Below, in pieces: positions 27,813 through 36,189 of a stretch of DNA of 64,000 bases. Source of the stretch: Bradyrhizobium sp. AUGA SZCCT0176 (lineage in GTDB: Bacteria; Pseudomonadota; Alphaproteobacteria; Rhizobiales; Xanthobacteraceae); assembly GCF_018130145.1 (NCBI RefSeq), contig NZ_JAFCMB010000005.1:248001-312000 (forward strand), given 5' to 3'. The notes under the pieces were generated by a model. The model was not told the DNA's origin, searched no databases, and worked only from the letters and a program-made list of their open reading frames with translations. The position numbers and the translations under genes were made by a program. Position 1 is the stretch's first letter; each line of letters opens with the position of its first letter.

Positions 27813-28184
27813 TCAGGGCGACTGCCTTGTGCGCATCAAGACCACGCCGACATCGTCAAAGATCGCGGCGATCGGCGCGTGCGGCTTGTGGACGGTGACC
27901 TCGACCGCGTTGATGCGCGGAAACGCGACCAGGATGGCATCGGCCACGGCGCCGGCCGCACGTTCCAGCAGTTTGTAATTGGTGTTCTTGAACGCCGCCG
28001 TCGCGGTCGCGACCACGTTGGAGTAGGACACGGTGTCGGACAGGCGGTCGGTGCGCGAGGATTCCGACAGGTCGACGGAGAGCTCGAGATCGATCACGAA
28101 GCGCTGGCCGACTTCAGTTTCGTGTTCCATCACGCCATGGCGGGCATGGATGACGACACCGGTGATGAAGATCGTATCGGTCAT
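27813..28184 (-). CDS. folB: Dihydroneopterin aldolase
   Basis: About 123 residues, the family's normal length. It starts DTIFITGVVIHARHGVMEHE, with the GVxxxE pattern of FolB, and contains the conserved lysine in the VTVHKPHAPI segment near the C-terminus. It cleaves 7,8-dihydroneopterin to 6-hydroxymethyldihydropterin and glycolaldehyde, providing the FolK substrate. The start codon overlaps the folP stop codon by four bases. Confidence 0.95.
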   Translation of the reverse strand: MTDTIFITGVVIHARHGVMEHETEVGQRFVIDLELSVDLSESSRTDRLSDTVSYSNVVATATAAFKNTNYKLLERAAGAVADAILVAFPRINAVEVTVHKPHAPIAAIFDDVGVVLMRTRQSP

Positions 28185-29041
28185 CTCTGCAGTTCCCCAA
28201 TGGCGGCTGCGACGCGCAGCGCTTGAACGGTTTCCACAACATCATGGGCACGGATGATGCGCGCGCCGCCCTTGGCCGCAATCAGATGGGCGGCGATCGA
28301 GCCGCCAAGGCGCTGATGCGGTTCCGACGGCGTCACGACACTAATGAAGCGCTTGCGCGAGGCCCCGACCAGCAGCGGCAGGCCGAAGGATTGCAGCTCA
28401 TGCAGCCGCGCCAGGGCCGTCATGCTCTGTTCCGGCGTCTTGCCAAAGCCGATGCCGGGGTCGAGCACGATCTTGCCAGGCGAAATACCGGCCTTCGCGG
28501 CGACGTCGAGCGATCGCGCGAAGAATGCAGCGATATCCTTCATGATGTCGATCGCGGGATCGGCGCTGTCGCGGTTGTGCATGATGATGACGGGCACCTG
28601 GTGTGCCGCGATCAGGCCGGCCATGCCGGCATCGCGCTGCAGCCCCCAGACATCGTTGGCGATGACGGCGCCATGGTCGAGCGCCCAGGCGACGACGGCC
28701 GATTTCATGCTGTCGATCGAAACGGGAATCCCAAGCGAAACAACCTCCGGTAGCACCGGTTGCAACCGCTTCAACTCTTCTTCTACCGAGATCGGTTCTG
28801 ATCCATAGGGTCGGGTCGATTCCGCACCGATGTCGATGATGTCAGCACCTTCGGCGACCATCCGGCGGGCCTGCGCAAGCGCGCTTTCGGGGGCAGCGAA
28901 CTGTCCGCCATCGGAAAATGAGTCGGGGGTTACGTTCAGCACGCCCATCACGGCCGGGCAGGGCCGTGACAACAGCGCCGGCAGGTCAAAATGACCGGCC
29001 GGGCCGGCCGCGGTGGCGGGTCTGGACATGCTTACGATCAT
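28181..29041 (-). CDS. folP: Dihydropteroate synthase
   Basis: About 286 residues. Both DHPS signatures are present: VMGVLNVTPDSFSDGGQFA (about 31-49) and EGADIIDIGAESTRP (about 66-80), and the later VLDPGIGFGKTPEQS and LLVGASRKRFI segments. It joins p-aminobenzoate to hydroxymethyldihydropterin pyrophosphate and is the sulfonamide target. An ATG five residues in (29029) is an alternative start. First gene of the fol operon. Confidence 0.95.
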   Translation of the reverse strand: MIVSMSRPATAAGPAGHFDLPALLSRPCPAVMGVLNVTPDSFSDGGQFAAPESALAQARRMVAEGADIIDIGAESTRPYGSEPISVEEELKRLQPVLPEVVSLGIPVSIDSMKSAVVAWALDHGAVIANDVWGLQRDAGMAGLIAAHQVPVIIMHNRDSADPAIDIMKDIAAFFARSLDVAAKAGISPGKIVLDPGIGFGKTPEQSMTALARLHELQSFGLPLLVGASRKRFISVVTPSEPHQRLGGSIAAHLIAAKGGARIIRAHDVVETVQALRVAAAIGELQR

Positions 29042-29115
29042 GCGGTCGCTTTGCGCGGTCCGCGCCAGTGAGTCAAGACGCGAGACCCCGCCAGCGTATG
29101 TCGGCTGGCCGACTT

Positions 29116-29523
29116 TTAGTAGCTGATTTTCGGCTGAAGCTTGCGCGCCTGGGCGATCAGTTGCTCGACCGATTTCTCCGAGGGCATGACGCGGACCAGC
29201 TTGCGCCTGGTATTCACGTCTTTCATGTTCTGAGCGAGCCGTGCCGGGTTACGCAGCGCGAGTTCGCGAACCGTCGGCACGCCGGCAGCGCGCACCAGCC
29301 CGACCTTCGCCTTGCCCATCCCGGGAATCCGCATGTAGTCGGAGAAATTGGCCCATTCGAGCAGCTGCTGTTCACTGATCCCGGTCTTCGCGGCGAGCGC
29401 CTTGCGTCCTTTGACGGTGCGGGCGGCTTCAAGCAGCGCTTCGGTCGTGCGAATGCCAAGCGATTTGAGTTTCGAGGCAGAGTAGGCGGTCAAGCCTTCG
29501 ATCTCGGAGAGGGGATATGTCAT
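29116..29523 (-). CDS. DUF4332 (helix-hairpin-helix) domain protein
   Basis: About 135 residues. Two helix-hairpin-helix-like units are visible: IEGLTAYSASKLKSLGIRTT (about 8-27) and YMRIPGMGKAKVGLVRAAGV (about 63-82), each followed by a TTEALL/PTVRELA helix. This is the DUF4332 pattern, seen alone or fused to other domains; nonspecific DNA or protein binding is a guess from the fold. It stands alone between the fol operon and the next small gene. Confidence 0.8.
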   Translation of the reverse strand: MTYPLSEIEGLTAYSASKLKSLGIRTTEALLEAARTVKGRKALAAKTGISEQQLLEWANFSDYMRIPGMGKAKVGLVRAAGVPTVRELALRNPARLAQNMKDVNTRRKLVRVMPSEKSVEQLIAQARKLQPKISY

Positions 29524-29566
29524 GATACTCGATGCAAGAGAATGTGCGCGGCCGAAGCGGGGTGTT

Positions 29567-29932
29567 TCAAGCGAACTGGCTTAGCCCCGGTGTCCCCGAA
29601 ATGATCTCGCCCATTTTGTCCGCTCCGATTTTGTCGCGGCCGAACCTGAAAAGTTCACGCGCCACGTTCTGAATCTCGTTCATGCCCAGACCAAGCGCCA
29701 TCAGCTTGGTGCCGAGCGCCATCAGCCCGCCGCCCATCAACCTGGAGAAGCCGCTGTTGCTGTTCGAGGCCGCGATCGCAGCCTCGGCGCCTGGAATTTG
29801 GTCGATCAGAGCCTGAACCTTGTCGGAAGGCCCCTCGTTACGGAGGAAACCCAGAACGATGCCGATGGTTTTTTCAGCGACAACGCTATCGATGCCGGCC
29901 TTGCTGGCCAGCTGTCCAATCAATTCGTCCAT
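29567..29932 (-). CDS. Small DUF2267/DUF2780-like protein
   Basis: About 121 residues, soluble with a glycine-rich middle (SRLMGGGLMALGTKLMALGLG). The N-terminal IGQLASKAGIDSVVAEKTIG then IVLGFLRNEGPSDKVQALID pattern resembles DUF2267 and DUF2780 proteins, which have helical folds and no known function. The start ATG 29932 follows GGCGGGGCAAT. It lies 43 bp upstream of the DUF4332 gene in the same direction, so the two may share a transcript. Confidence 0.65.
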   Translation of the reverse strand: MDELIGQLASKAGIDSVVAEKTIGIVLGFLRNEGPSDKVQALIDQIPGAEAAIAASNSNSGFSRLMGGGLMALGTKLMALGLGMNEIQNVARELFRFGRDKIGADKMGEIISGTPGLSQFA

Positions 29933-30272
29933 ATTGCCCCGCCCTCAGCCGGTTTGTTACCGGGTCGTACCTTGTGAATTTATCTTGAGCGTCTGCGACC
30001 TGAAATACAAGCGATCCGCGCGCGCGAAGGCGATTTCATCCTAGATCGCTCGTCGAGTGTTGCAGCAATGCAAGAGTGAATGCGGGATTCACGCCATGTT
30101 ACCGCACTGCGGCCCTCGTATTTCCACCGGAGTTAGAGAAAAGTATGAGACAGGGTGTGCAAGGCCCGGGCTATGTCCTTGTCCATGGACGGTTTCAATC
30201 GACCGGCAGGATGCGATATAATGGCGCTGCTTGGCGACCAAGCTTTCCCGATGCGCGCGAAGAGGCGATGTG
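29933..30272. other. Intergenic region between divergent genes
   Basis: About 340 bp. The right end holds a good candidate promoter for the HerA-like gene (listed separately). The left part, which should contain the promoter of the DUF2267-like gene, shows no clear consensus. No repeat-family member, RNA gene or convincing ORF was seen. Confidence 0.5.
30194..30222 (+). promoter_or_regulatory. Candidate sigma-70 promoter of the HerA-like gene
   Basis: A perfect -10 box TATAAT (30217-30222) is preceded at 17 bp by TTCAAT (30194-30199), a partial -35. Transcription would begin near 30229 and give a leader of about 44 nt before ATG 30273. TATAAT is rare in this GC-rich sequence, which raises its value. 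Confidence 0.45.
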
Positions 30273-31898
30273 ATGGCGACCCCCGACAACAAGACAGCCG
30301 ATACCAATGAGAAGATTTTCATCGGCAAGGGCGAGCAGACAGCGTGGCTGACGCTCGCGCTCGCCAATCGGCACGGCCTCGTCACCGGTGCGACCGGAAC
30401 CGGCAAGACCGTGTCGCTGCAGGTGATGGCGGAAGGGTTTGCCCGCGCCGGTGTTCCGGTTTTCGCAGCCGATATCAAGGGCGACCTGTCCGGGATCTCC
30501 GAAGTCGGCGAAGCAAAGGACTTTATCCTCAAGCGCGCGGGCGAGATGGGGCTCAACTTCCAGCCCGATCAGTTCTCGACCGTATTCTGGGACGTGTTTG
30601 GCGAGCAGGGCCATCCGGTCCGGGCCACCGTCACGGAAATGGGACCGTTGCTGCTGTCCCGGATGCTCGATTTGAACGACGTCCAGGAGGGCGTCCTCAA
30701 TGTTGCGTTCCGTGTCGCGGATGAGAATGGACTGACGCTGATCGATATGAAGGATCTCCGCGCGCTGCTGGACGCGATCGTGCCTAACACCAGCAAGAAG
30801 GGCCCGGATGCCGAGGAAGATCTGCTGGCGCCGATCCGCAAGGCCGCGCAGGGCTTCGGGAACGTCTCCAAGGCGACGGTTGGAACGATTCAGCGCCAGC
30901 TTCTGGTGCTGGAGAACCAGGGCGGCGCCAAATTCTTCGGCGAGCCCGCGTTGTCGTTGAAGGATTTCATGAAAACCGACAGCGACGGCCGCGGCATGGT
31001 CAACATTCTGGTCGCGGACAAGCTGATGCAGAGCCCGCGCCTTTACGCGACCTTCCTGTTGTGGATGCTGTCGGAGCTGTTTGAAGAATTGCCGGAAGCC
31101 GGCGACCTGCCGAAGCCGAAACTGGTGTTCTTCTTCGACGAGGCGCATCTGTTGTTCACCGATGCGCCGAAGGCGCTGATGGACAAGATCGAACAGGTGG
31201 TGCGGCTGATCCGTTCCAAGGGCGTCGGTGTTTATTTCGTTACGCAAAACCCGATCGACGTGCCGGACAAGGTGCTCGCCCAGTTGGGCAACCGCGTGCA
31301 GCACGCGTTGCGCGCGTTCACGCCGCGCGACCAGAAGGCGGTGGCGGCGGCGGCGCAGACGTTCAGGCCCAATCCGAAGCTCGACACCGCCCGGGTCATC
31401 ATGGAGCTCGGCAAGGGCGAGGCGCTGGTGTCGTTCCTCGAAGGTGGCGGCACGCCGACGATGGTCGAGCGGGTGATGATCCGGCCGCCGACGGGACGGA
31501 TCGGGCCGATCACGCCGGAGGAGCGCAAGGCGCTCATGAACAAGACCCCGGTGAAGGGCAAATACGACACCGCGGTCGACGCTGAGTCCGCCTATGAGAT
31601 GCTGCTGAAGCGTGTGGCAGGAACGGCCGCGCCGGCGGATGGATCGGATGGCGGCGGTGGCGGCGGCGGATTCCTCGGACAGATCGGCGCGATCGTCGGC
31701 ACCATCTTCGGCACCAACAACAAGCGCGGCCGGCTGTCGACCGGCCAGGTCATCGCGCGCGACGTTACGCGTTCCGTCACCAACAAGGTGATCGGCGGTG
31801 TTGTAGCCGATCTCGGCAAATCGGTCGGCGGCTCACTCGGCAGTTCGGTGGGGCGGGCGCTGGTGCGCGGCGCGCTTGGCGGTTTGCTGCGGCGCTGA
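30273..31898 (+). CDS. HerA-like (DUF853) ATPase
   Basis: About 541 residues. P-loop ATPase with Walker A GATGTGKTVS (about 37-46), Walker B LVFFFDEAHLLF (about 273-284) and the conserved FVTQNPIDVPDKVLAQLGNR sensor region. These belong to the HerA/FtsK branch annotated DUF853. After the ATPase domain there is a glycine run (about 446-456) and a helical tail with short hydrophobic stretches. Its function is unknown; members are proposed DNA or protein translocases. No NurA nuclease partner is adjacent. Start chosen at ATG 30273 with AGAGG upstream. Confidence 0.9.
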   Translation: MATPDNKTADTNEKIFIGKGEQTAWLTLALANRHGLVTGATGTGKTVSLQVMAEGFARAGVPVFAADIKGDLSGISEVGEAKDFILKRAGEMGLNFQPDQFSTVFWDVFGEQGHPVRATVTEMGPLLLSRMLDLNDVQEGVLNVAFRVADENGLTLIDMKDLRALLDAIVPNTSKKGPDAEEDLLAPIRKAAQGFGNVSKATVGTIQRQLLVLENQGGAKFFGEPALSLKDFMKTDSDGRGMVNILVADKLMQSPRLYATFLLWMLSELFEELPEAGDLPKPKLVFFFDEAHLLFTDAPKALMDKIEQVVRLIRSKGVGVYFVTQNPIDVPDKVLAQLGNRVQHALRAFTPRDQKAVAAAAQTFRPNPKLDTARVIMELGKGEALVSFLEGGGTPTMVERVMIRPPTGRIGPITPEERKALMNKTPVKGKYDTAVDAESAYEMLLKRVAGTAAPADGSDGGGGGGGFLGQIGAIVGTIFGTNNKRGRLSTGQVIARDVTRSVTNKVIGGVVADLGKSVGGSLGSSVGRALVRGALGGLLRR

Positions 31899-31934
31899 TT
31901 TCTTGCGGCGAAGGCACGTCCGCGGAAAGAAAGT

Positions 31935-32017
31935 ATGGATTGCTTCGCTTCGCTCGCAATGTGAGGAGCGTTCCCAGTTCCAACAACCGTCATTGCGAGC
32001 GAAGCGAAGCAATCCAT
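31935..32017. repeat. 27-bp perfect inverted repeat (ATTGCTTCGCTTCGCTCGCAAT family)
   Basis: The arms 31935-31961 and 31991-32017 are perfect reverse complements over 27 bp, with a 29-bp loop; the core is GATTGCTTCGCTTCGC. I recognise this as one of the commonest Bradyrhizobium dispersed palindromes. It sits between the HerA-like and GT87 genes, 37 bp past the HerA-like stop and 51 bp before the GT87 start, so it could affect expression between these two co-directional genes. Confidence 0.95.
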
Positions 32018-32068
32018 CTCACCGTGGAACGAAAGAATGGATGATTTTCTGATGTTCGGATCGAGCTT

Positions 32069-33415
32069 GTGCTGAGATATCCCTCGTTGCGAGCGCCGCT
32101 CGATATTCTGTTTCTGATCTGCTGTATTGGTCTGACGGCCGACGTGCTGGTCCCGGAAATCTGGGGCAACGGCAAGACCAAGGATTATCCGCTGTGGTTC
32201 TGGGCCGGGCAGCAGGTGCTGCAAGGCCAGAACCTCTATCCTGACAATCCCGCCACCTACTTCGAATTCATCTACCCGCCGCTGTCGGCGCTACTGCTGG
32301 CGATCCCGAGCTATTTCGGCAAGATCCCGCTCTATCTCTGCCTGTCATTGCTCAACATCGTCGCCTGGTGGATGACGGCGCAATATTCCCACGCAATGGC
32401 GGGGTCGGGGCAGAAGCCCGGGGAGAAACTCAATCCTTGGCTCGAAGCGCTGCCGGGTCTCGTTACCGTCACCTTCGTGTTCGATATGTTCGATCTCGGG
32501 CAGCCGAACCTCGTGCTGCTGGCGTTGATGCTGTACGGCTTCTGGCTGCTGCGCGATCAGCGCGGCTGGATGGCGGGCAGCATGTTCGCGCTCGCGACCG
32601 CGATCAAGGTGTTCCCGGTCGCGGTGTTTCCCTATCTGGTCTGGCGCCGGCAGTGGGCGGCGGCCGCGAGCATGCTGGTCTTCCTGTTTGTGTTTCTGTT
32701 CGTGCTGCCGGCGCCGTTCCGCGGTTTCCAGCACAACGCCGCCGAATTGAAGAACTGGTACCAGGGCATGGTGGGGTCGAGCTCGGAAAAAGGGTTCGGT
32801 CAGCGTGACGAGCAGAACTGGTCGTGGGTCAACCAGTCCATCATCGCGGTGACGCACCGCCTGACGCGGCCGGTGAACTACAATCAGGACGATCCGTCGA
32901 AACCCGCGCGCACCATGAATGTCGTCAACCTCGATTTCAGGACGGCGAACCTGATCGTGCTGGCGGTGTCGCTTGTGATCGGGATCGGCTATCTCCTGGT
33001 GATGCCGCCGGCCTCGCGCCGGACGGAGAAATCGGACGCCGAGGAAATAGGCATTCTGTTCTGCCTGATGACGGTCGCTTCGCCGCTGGCGCGTCAGTAT
33101 TATTTTCTGTGGCTGTTCTTCCCGATGACGGTGCTGATGCATCGCGCCGCTTTTGATCCGCGGCCCGCGGTCAAGGCCGCCACTTGGGCGCTGCTGGCCG
33201 TTGCGGGCTTGCTCCTGTGCCTGTCGTTGCCCCTCTTTCCGAACGATTTGCAGGCTTATGGCAATAACCTCGTCTCGACCGCGCTGCTGGTGGCGGGGCT
33301 GGTCTGGCACATGCTGCACCCGCCCAATGCGGACGCTCCCGCCACTTTGCCTCAGTCCACGAGCGGGCTACAAATCGACGCAACAACAATGCCCACAGCC
33401 AAGGGAAAACCGTGA
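32069..33415 (+). CDS. GT87-type (DUF2029) polyprenol-dependent glycosyltransferase
   Basis: About 448 residues with roughly ten membrane helices. The first periplasmic loop contains DYPLWFWAGQQVLQGQNLYP then a PPLSALLLAIP motif, typical of GT87/DUF2029 mannosyl- or arabinosyltransferase-like proteins, which use polyprenyl-phosphate sugars on the outer face of the inner membrane. Acceptor and sugar are unknown. GTG start at 32069. Its stop codon overlaps the start of the M20 peptidase gene by one base, suggesting coupling though the functions are not obviously related. Confidence 0.85.
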   Translation: MLRYPSLRAPLDILFLICCIGLTADVLVPEIWGNGKTKDYPLWFWAGQQVLQGQNLYPDNPATYFEFIYPPLSALLLAIPSYFGKIPLYLCLSLLNIVAWWMTAQYSHAMAGSGQKPGEKLNPWLEALPGLVTVTFVFDMFDLGQPNLVLLALMLYGFWLLRDQRGWMAGSMFALATAIKVFPVAVFPYLVWRRQWAAAASMLVFLFVFLFVLPAPFRGFQHNAAELKNWYQGMVGSSSEKGFGQRDEQNWSWVNQSIIAVTHRLTRPVNYNQDDPSKPARTMNVVNLDFRTANLIVLAVSLVIGIGYLLVMPPASRRTEKSDAEEIGILFCLMTVASPLARQYYFLWLFFPMTVLMHRAAFDPRPAVKAATWALLAVAGLLLCLSLPLFPNDLQAYGNNLVSTALLVAGLVWHMLHPPNADAPATLPQSTSGLQIDATTMPTAKGKP

Positions 33416-34821
33416 TGGCCAACGCACAGCTTCAGCCGGTCCTCGACCGCATCGATGCCGATTTCGACAACAGCCTCGAACGGCTGTTTGCGCTGCTGCG
33501 GATCAAGTCTATCTCGGCCGATCCCGCCTTTGCCGGCGATTGCAAGGCGGCCGCCGATCACCTGGCCAGGGATATCGCGACGCTCGGCTTTGCGGCGGAG
33601 GTGCGGCCGACGGCGGGGCATCCTGCGATCGTCGCCAAGATGAATGGCAGTAAGGGCGGGCGGCCGCACGTGCTGTTCTACGGGCATTATGATGTGCAGC
33701 CGGTTGACCCCTTGAACCTGTGGCACCGTCCGCCGTTCGAGCCTGTCGTGACCGACCATGCCGACGGCCGCAAGATCATCGTTGCGCGTGGGGCGGAGGA
33801 CGACAAGGGACAGCTGATGACCTTCGTCGAAGCCTGCCGCGCCTGGAAATCGGTGACCGGATCGCTGCCGGTGGACGTCACCATCGTCATCGAGGGTGAG
33901 GAAGAGGTCGGCTCGAAAAACTTCGTGCCGTTCCTCGAACAGAACAAGGCTGACCTGAAAGCGGACTTCGCGCTGGTCTGCGACACCGGCATGTGGGACC
34001 AGAACACGCCCGCGATCACGACGTCATTGCGCGGGCTCGTTTATGACGAGGTCAAGATCAAGGCCGCCAACCGCGATCTGCATTCCGGCATCTTCGGCGG
34101 CGGTGCGCAGAACCCGATCCGGGTGCTGACCCATATTCTCGGCGGCCTCTTCGACGACAACGGTCGCATCACCATTCCCGGCTTCTACGACGGCGTGAAG
34201 GACCTGCCGCCGGATATCCTGGCGCAATGGAAAAATCTCAACCTGACGGCGGAATCATTCCTGAAGCCGATCGGCCTGTCGATCCCGGCCGGCGAAAAGG
34301 ACCGCCTCCTGATCGAACAGGTGTCCTCGCGCCCGACCTGCGACATCAACGGCATCGTCGGCGGCTACACCGGCGAGGGCTCCAAGACGGTGATCGCGGC
34401 GGAAGCCTCTGCAAAAATTTCGTTCCGCCTGGTGGAGGGACAGAACCCGGACAACATCCGCAAAGCCTTCCGCGATTATGTGACGGCACGGCTGCCCGGC
34501 GATTGCAAGGCCGAATTCATCGATCACTCCAACGCGCCCGCGATCGCGCTCGACTGGAACATGAAGCCGCTGGCGGCGGCCAAGCGCGCGCTGACCGACG
34601 AATGGGGCAAGGAAGCGCTGCTGATCGGTTCCGGCGCCTCGATCCCGATCGTGGCAGATTTCAAGCGCACGCTCGGCCTCGATACCGTGCTGGTCGGCTT
34701 CGGCCTCGATGACGACAACATCCATTCGCCGAACGAGAAGTACGACCTCAAGAGTTTCCACAAGGGCATCCGCTCCTGGGCGCGGATCCTGGCGGCGTTC
34801 GCGGAAACGCCGAAAGGTTAG
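33415..34821 (+). CDS. M20 family metallo-dipeptidase
   Basis: About 468 residues, full length. The zinc site is visible: HYDVQP (first histidine, about 85), GAEDDKGQ (bridging Asp), EGEEEVGS (general base Glu and ligand Glu, about 162-169), CDTGMW (Asp ligand) and the last histidine in DDNIHSPNEKYD near 438. The dimerisation or lid domain lies between about 200 and 330. It resembles carnosinase-like dipeptidases (CNDP group). ATG 33415 has AAGGGA upstream and overlaps the GT87 stop. A GTG at 33412 is also possible. Confidence 0.92.
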   Translation: MANAQLQPVLDRIDADFDNSLERLFALLRIKSISADPAFAGDCKAAADHLARDIATLGFAAEVRPTAGHPAIVAKMNGSKGGRPHVLFYGHYDVQPVDPLNLWHRPPFEPVVTDHADGRKIIVARGAEDDKGQLMTFVEACRAWKSVTGSLPVDVTIVIEGEEEVGSKNFVPFLEQNKADLKADFALVCDTGMWDQNTPAITTSLRGLVYDEVKIKAANRDLHSGIFGGGAQNPIRVLTHILGGLFDDNGRITIPGFYDGVKDLPPDILAQWKNLNLTAESFLKPIGLSIPAGEKDRLLIEQVSSRPTCDINGIVGGYTGEGSKTVIAAEASAKISFRLVEGQNPDNIRKAFRDYVTARLPGDCKAEFIDHSNAPAIALDWNMKPLAAAKRALTDEWGKEALLIGSGASIPIVADFKRTLGLDTVLVGFGLDDDNIHSPNEKYDLKSFHKGIRSWARILAAFAETPKG

Positions 34822-34824
34822 CTT

Positions 34825-35034
34825 CGTAGGATGGGTAGAGCGAAGCGAAACCCATCGCTTCATCCGGTGACGCGAGTCAGCGATTGGCCGTACTCGTCTT
34901 TCCATCGCATGGTAAGCTCGGGCTTTATCCTCAGGATTGCGCGGGAGATGTCGGGGAACTGGCCGGTGAATTTGGCGAGCGGTCTTGAAGGGGCAGTGAT
35001 GTGATGGGTTTCGCTTCGCTCTACCCATCCTACG
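34825..35034. repeat. MITE-like element with 32-bp perfect terminal inverted repeats
   Basis: The ends 34825-34856 and 35003-35034 are perfect 32-bp reverse complements (core GATGGGTTTCGCTTCGCTC), enclosing 146 bp. The ends are a known Bradyrhizobium dispersed sequence whose accidental translation gives the GWVERSETHH peptide. The inside, read on the minus strand, is open for about 46 residues (ending LTMRWKDEYGQSLTRVTG) and could be a captured gene fragment. No target-site duplication is evident at the boundaries. Confidence 0.75.
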
Positions 35035-35049
35035 AGTGACCCCAAAATA

Positions 35050-35079
35050 AAAACGCCGCCCGGAATTGGACGGCGTTTT
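35050..35079 (-). terminator. Bidirectional intrinsic terminator
   Basis: AAAACGCCG (35050-35058) and CGGCGTTTT (35071-35079) form a perfect 9-bp stem with a 12-base loop. Read on the minus strand it is followed by TTTTTATTTT, which makes a good terminator for the epimerase gene; on the plus strand it has TTTTGATT. It lies between convergent genes. Confidence 0.8.
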
Positions 35080-35172
35080 GATTCGGTAGTGCAGAGGTCG
35101 TTGGAAAACAATCTACACGCAATTCCCAAGATTCTCAATTCCGATAACCCGGGCGAATACCGGCGCGTGCCC

Positions 35173-36150
35173 TCACTCCAGCGGGTAGGGCCCGTCGCGG
35201 AAGGCGCGGTCGTGATAGCCCTTGCTGCCGACCTCACGCGCGAGCGGGCTGCGGATGTCATCATCGGTTCGCAACCGCGCCAGCAGGCTGCGGAAATCAT
35301 GACGCGGGTGCCAGCCGAGTTCAGCGCGCGCCCTGGCGTTGACGTAAACCCGGTCGATGCTGGAAGCCATCGTCCAGCCGCGGCGTGCATATGCCGCCTC
35401 AAAGGCGGGCACGTAACGGCGCAGCACAAGCAGCAAATCGCTGCGCAATTCCGCGGCATCATCGCGCGAGAACGGCGTCGTGGCGCTGATGATGTATTTC
35501 GCGAAACCTGCTGATGGTGCGTGGCGGATGGCCAGCAGATGCGCGCTGACTACGTCCTCGAGATCGACGCGGCGATGGAGAAATTCGTTGGCCTTGACGT
35601 TGGCGTCGGCATGGCCCTCGCGGACGGCGCGGTTGTCGTCTTCCTCGGGAAAGAAACGCGAGGTGCGGAGAACGATTGCGCCGAGCGAATGGTTGCGCGC
35701 AAACAGCTGGCACAGGTCCTCGGCGGCCGCCTTGGTGACGCCGTAGATGTTTTTCGGCACCGGGATGATTTCTTCCGTCACCCAGGCGGCCGGCTCGCCC
35801 GGTGGCGGCACCAGCGCGTCACCGAACACGCTCGTGGTGCTGGTATAGACGAACGCCGTGACGCCGGCCGCGGCGGCTTCCTCGAGCAGATCGAGCGTGC
35901 CCGTGACGTTGACAAAGTCCTGGCGGCTGTGGGTCGCCACATGCGGCTTGTGCAGCGTCGCTGTGTGCAGCACGGCAGTGACGCCCTTCATGCATTGTCG
36001 CACAAGGCCGCGGTCGGTGATCGAGCCCACAAGCTGCGTGAACGCGCCGGGAAGAACGTCGATGCCGAGGACTTCACGCTGATCAGCATGCAGGGTACGG
36101 ACCAGTGCCTCGCCGAGATGGCCGGAACTGCCGGTCACCAGAATAGTCAC
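35173..36150 (-). CDS. NAD-dependent epimerase/dehydratase family protein (extended SDR)
   Basis: About 325 residues. The N-terminal Rossmann motif is TGSSGHLG (about 6-13), followed by a conserved Asp (GIDVL) for NAD binding; the active site has TSTTSVFG and YGVTK (Tyr136, Lys140). Extended short-chain dehydrogenases of this type act on nucleotide sugars or similar; the substrate is not evident. GTG start at 36150. It lies 39 bp after the class II aldolase gene on the same strand, so both may act on one carbohydrate or hydroxy-acid substrate (inference). Confidence 0.88.
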   Translation of the reverse strand: MTILVTGSSGHLGEALVRTLHADQREVLGIDVLPGAFTQLVGSITDRGLVRQCMKGVTAVLHTATLHKPHVATHSRQDFVNVTGTLDLLEEAAAAGVTAFVYTSTTSVFGDALVPPPGEPAAWVTEEIIPVPKNIYGVTKAAAEDLCQLFARNHSLGAIVLRTSRFFPEEDDNRAVREGHADANVKANEFLHRRVDLEDVVSAHLLAIRHAPSAGFAKYIISATTPFSRDDAAELRSDLLLVLRRYVPAFEAAYARRGWTMASSIDRVYVNARARAELGWHPRHDFRSLLARLRTDDDIRSPLAREVGSKGYHDRAFRDGPYPLE

Positions 36151-36189
36151 GTTGCTGAACCTTTCGCACTATTCGCCCGCTTGCGGGCT

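Larger units (their letters stand above)
34822..35172. other. Intergenic region dominated by a repeat element and a terminator
   Basis: About 350 bp between convergent genes. It is taken up by the 210-bp element with 32-bp inverted ends (34825-35034) and the bidirectional terminator at 35050-35079. The remaining 90 bp up to the epimerase stop codon shows nothing recognisable. Confidence 0.6.

Noticed and set aside
34860..35462. Minus-strand open frame of 200 codons containing GWVERSETHH
   Set aside because: It runs through a dispersed repeat and overlaps the epimerase gene in another frame; the GWVERSETHH peptide is a common false translation of this repeat.
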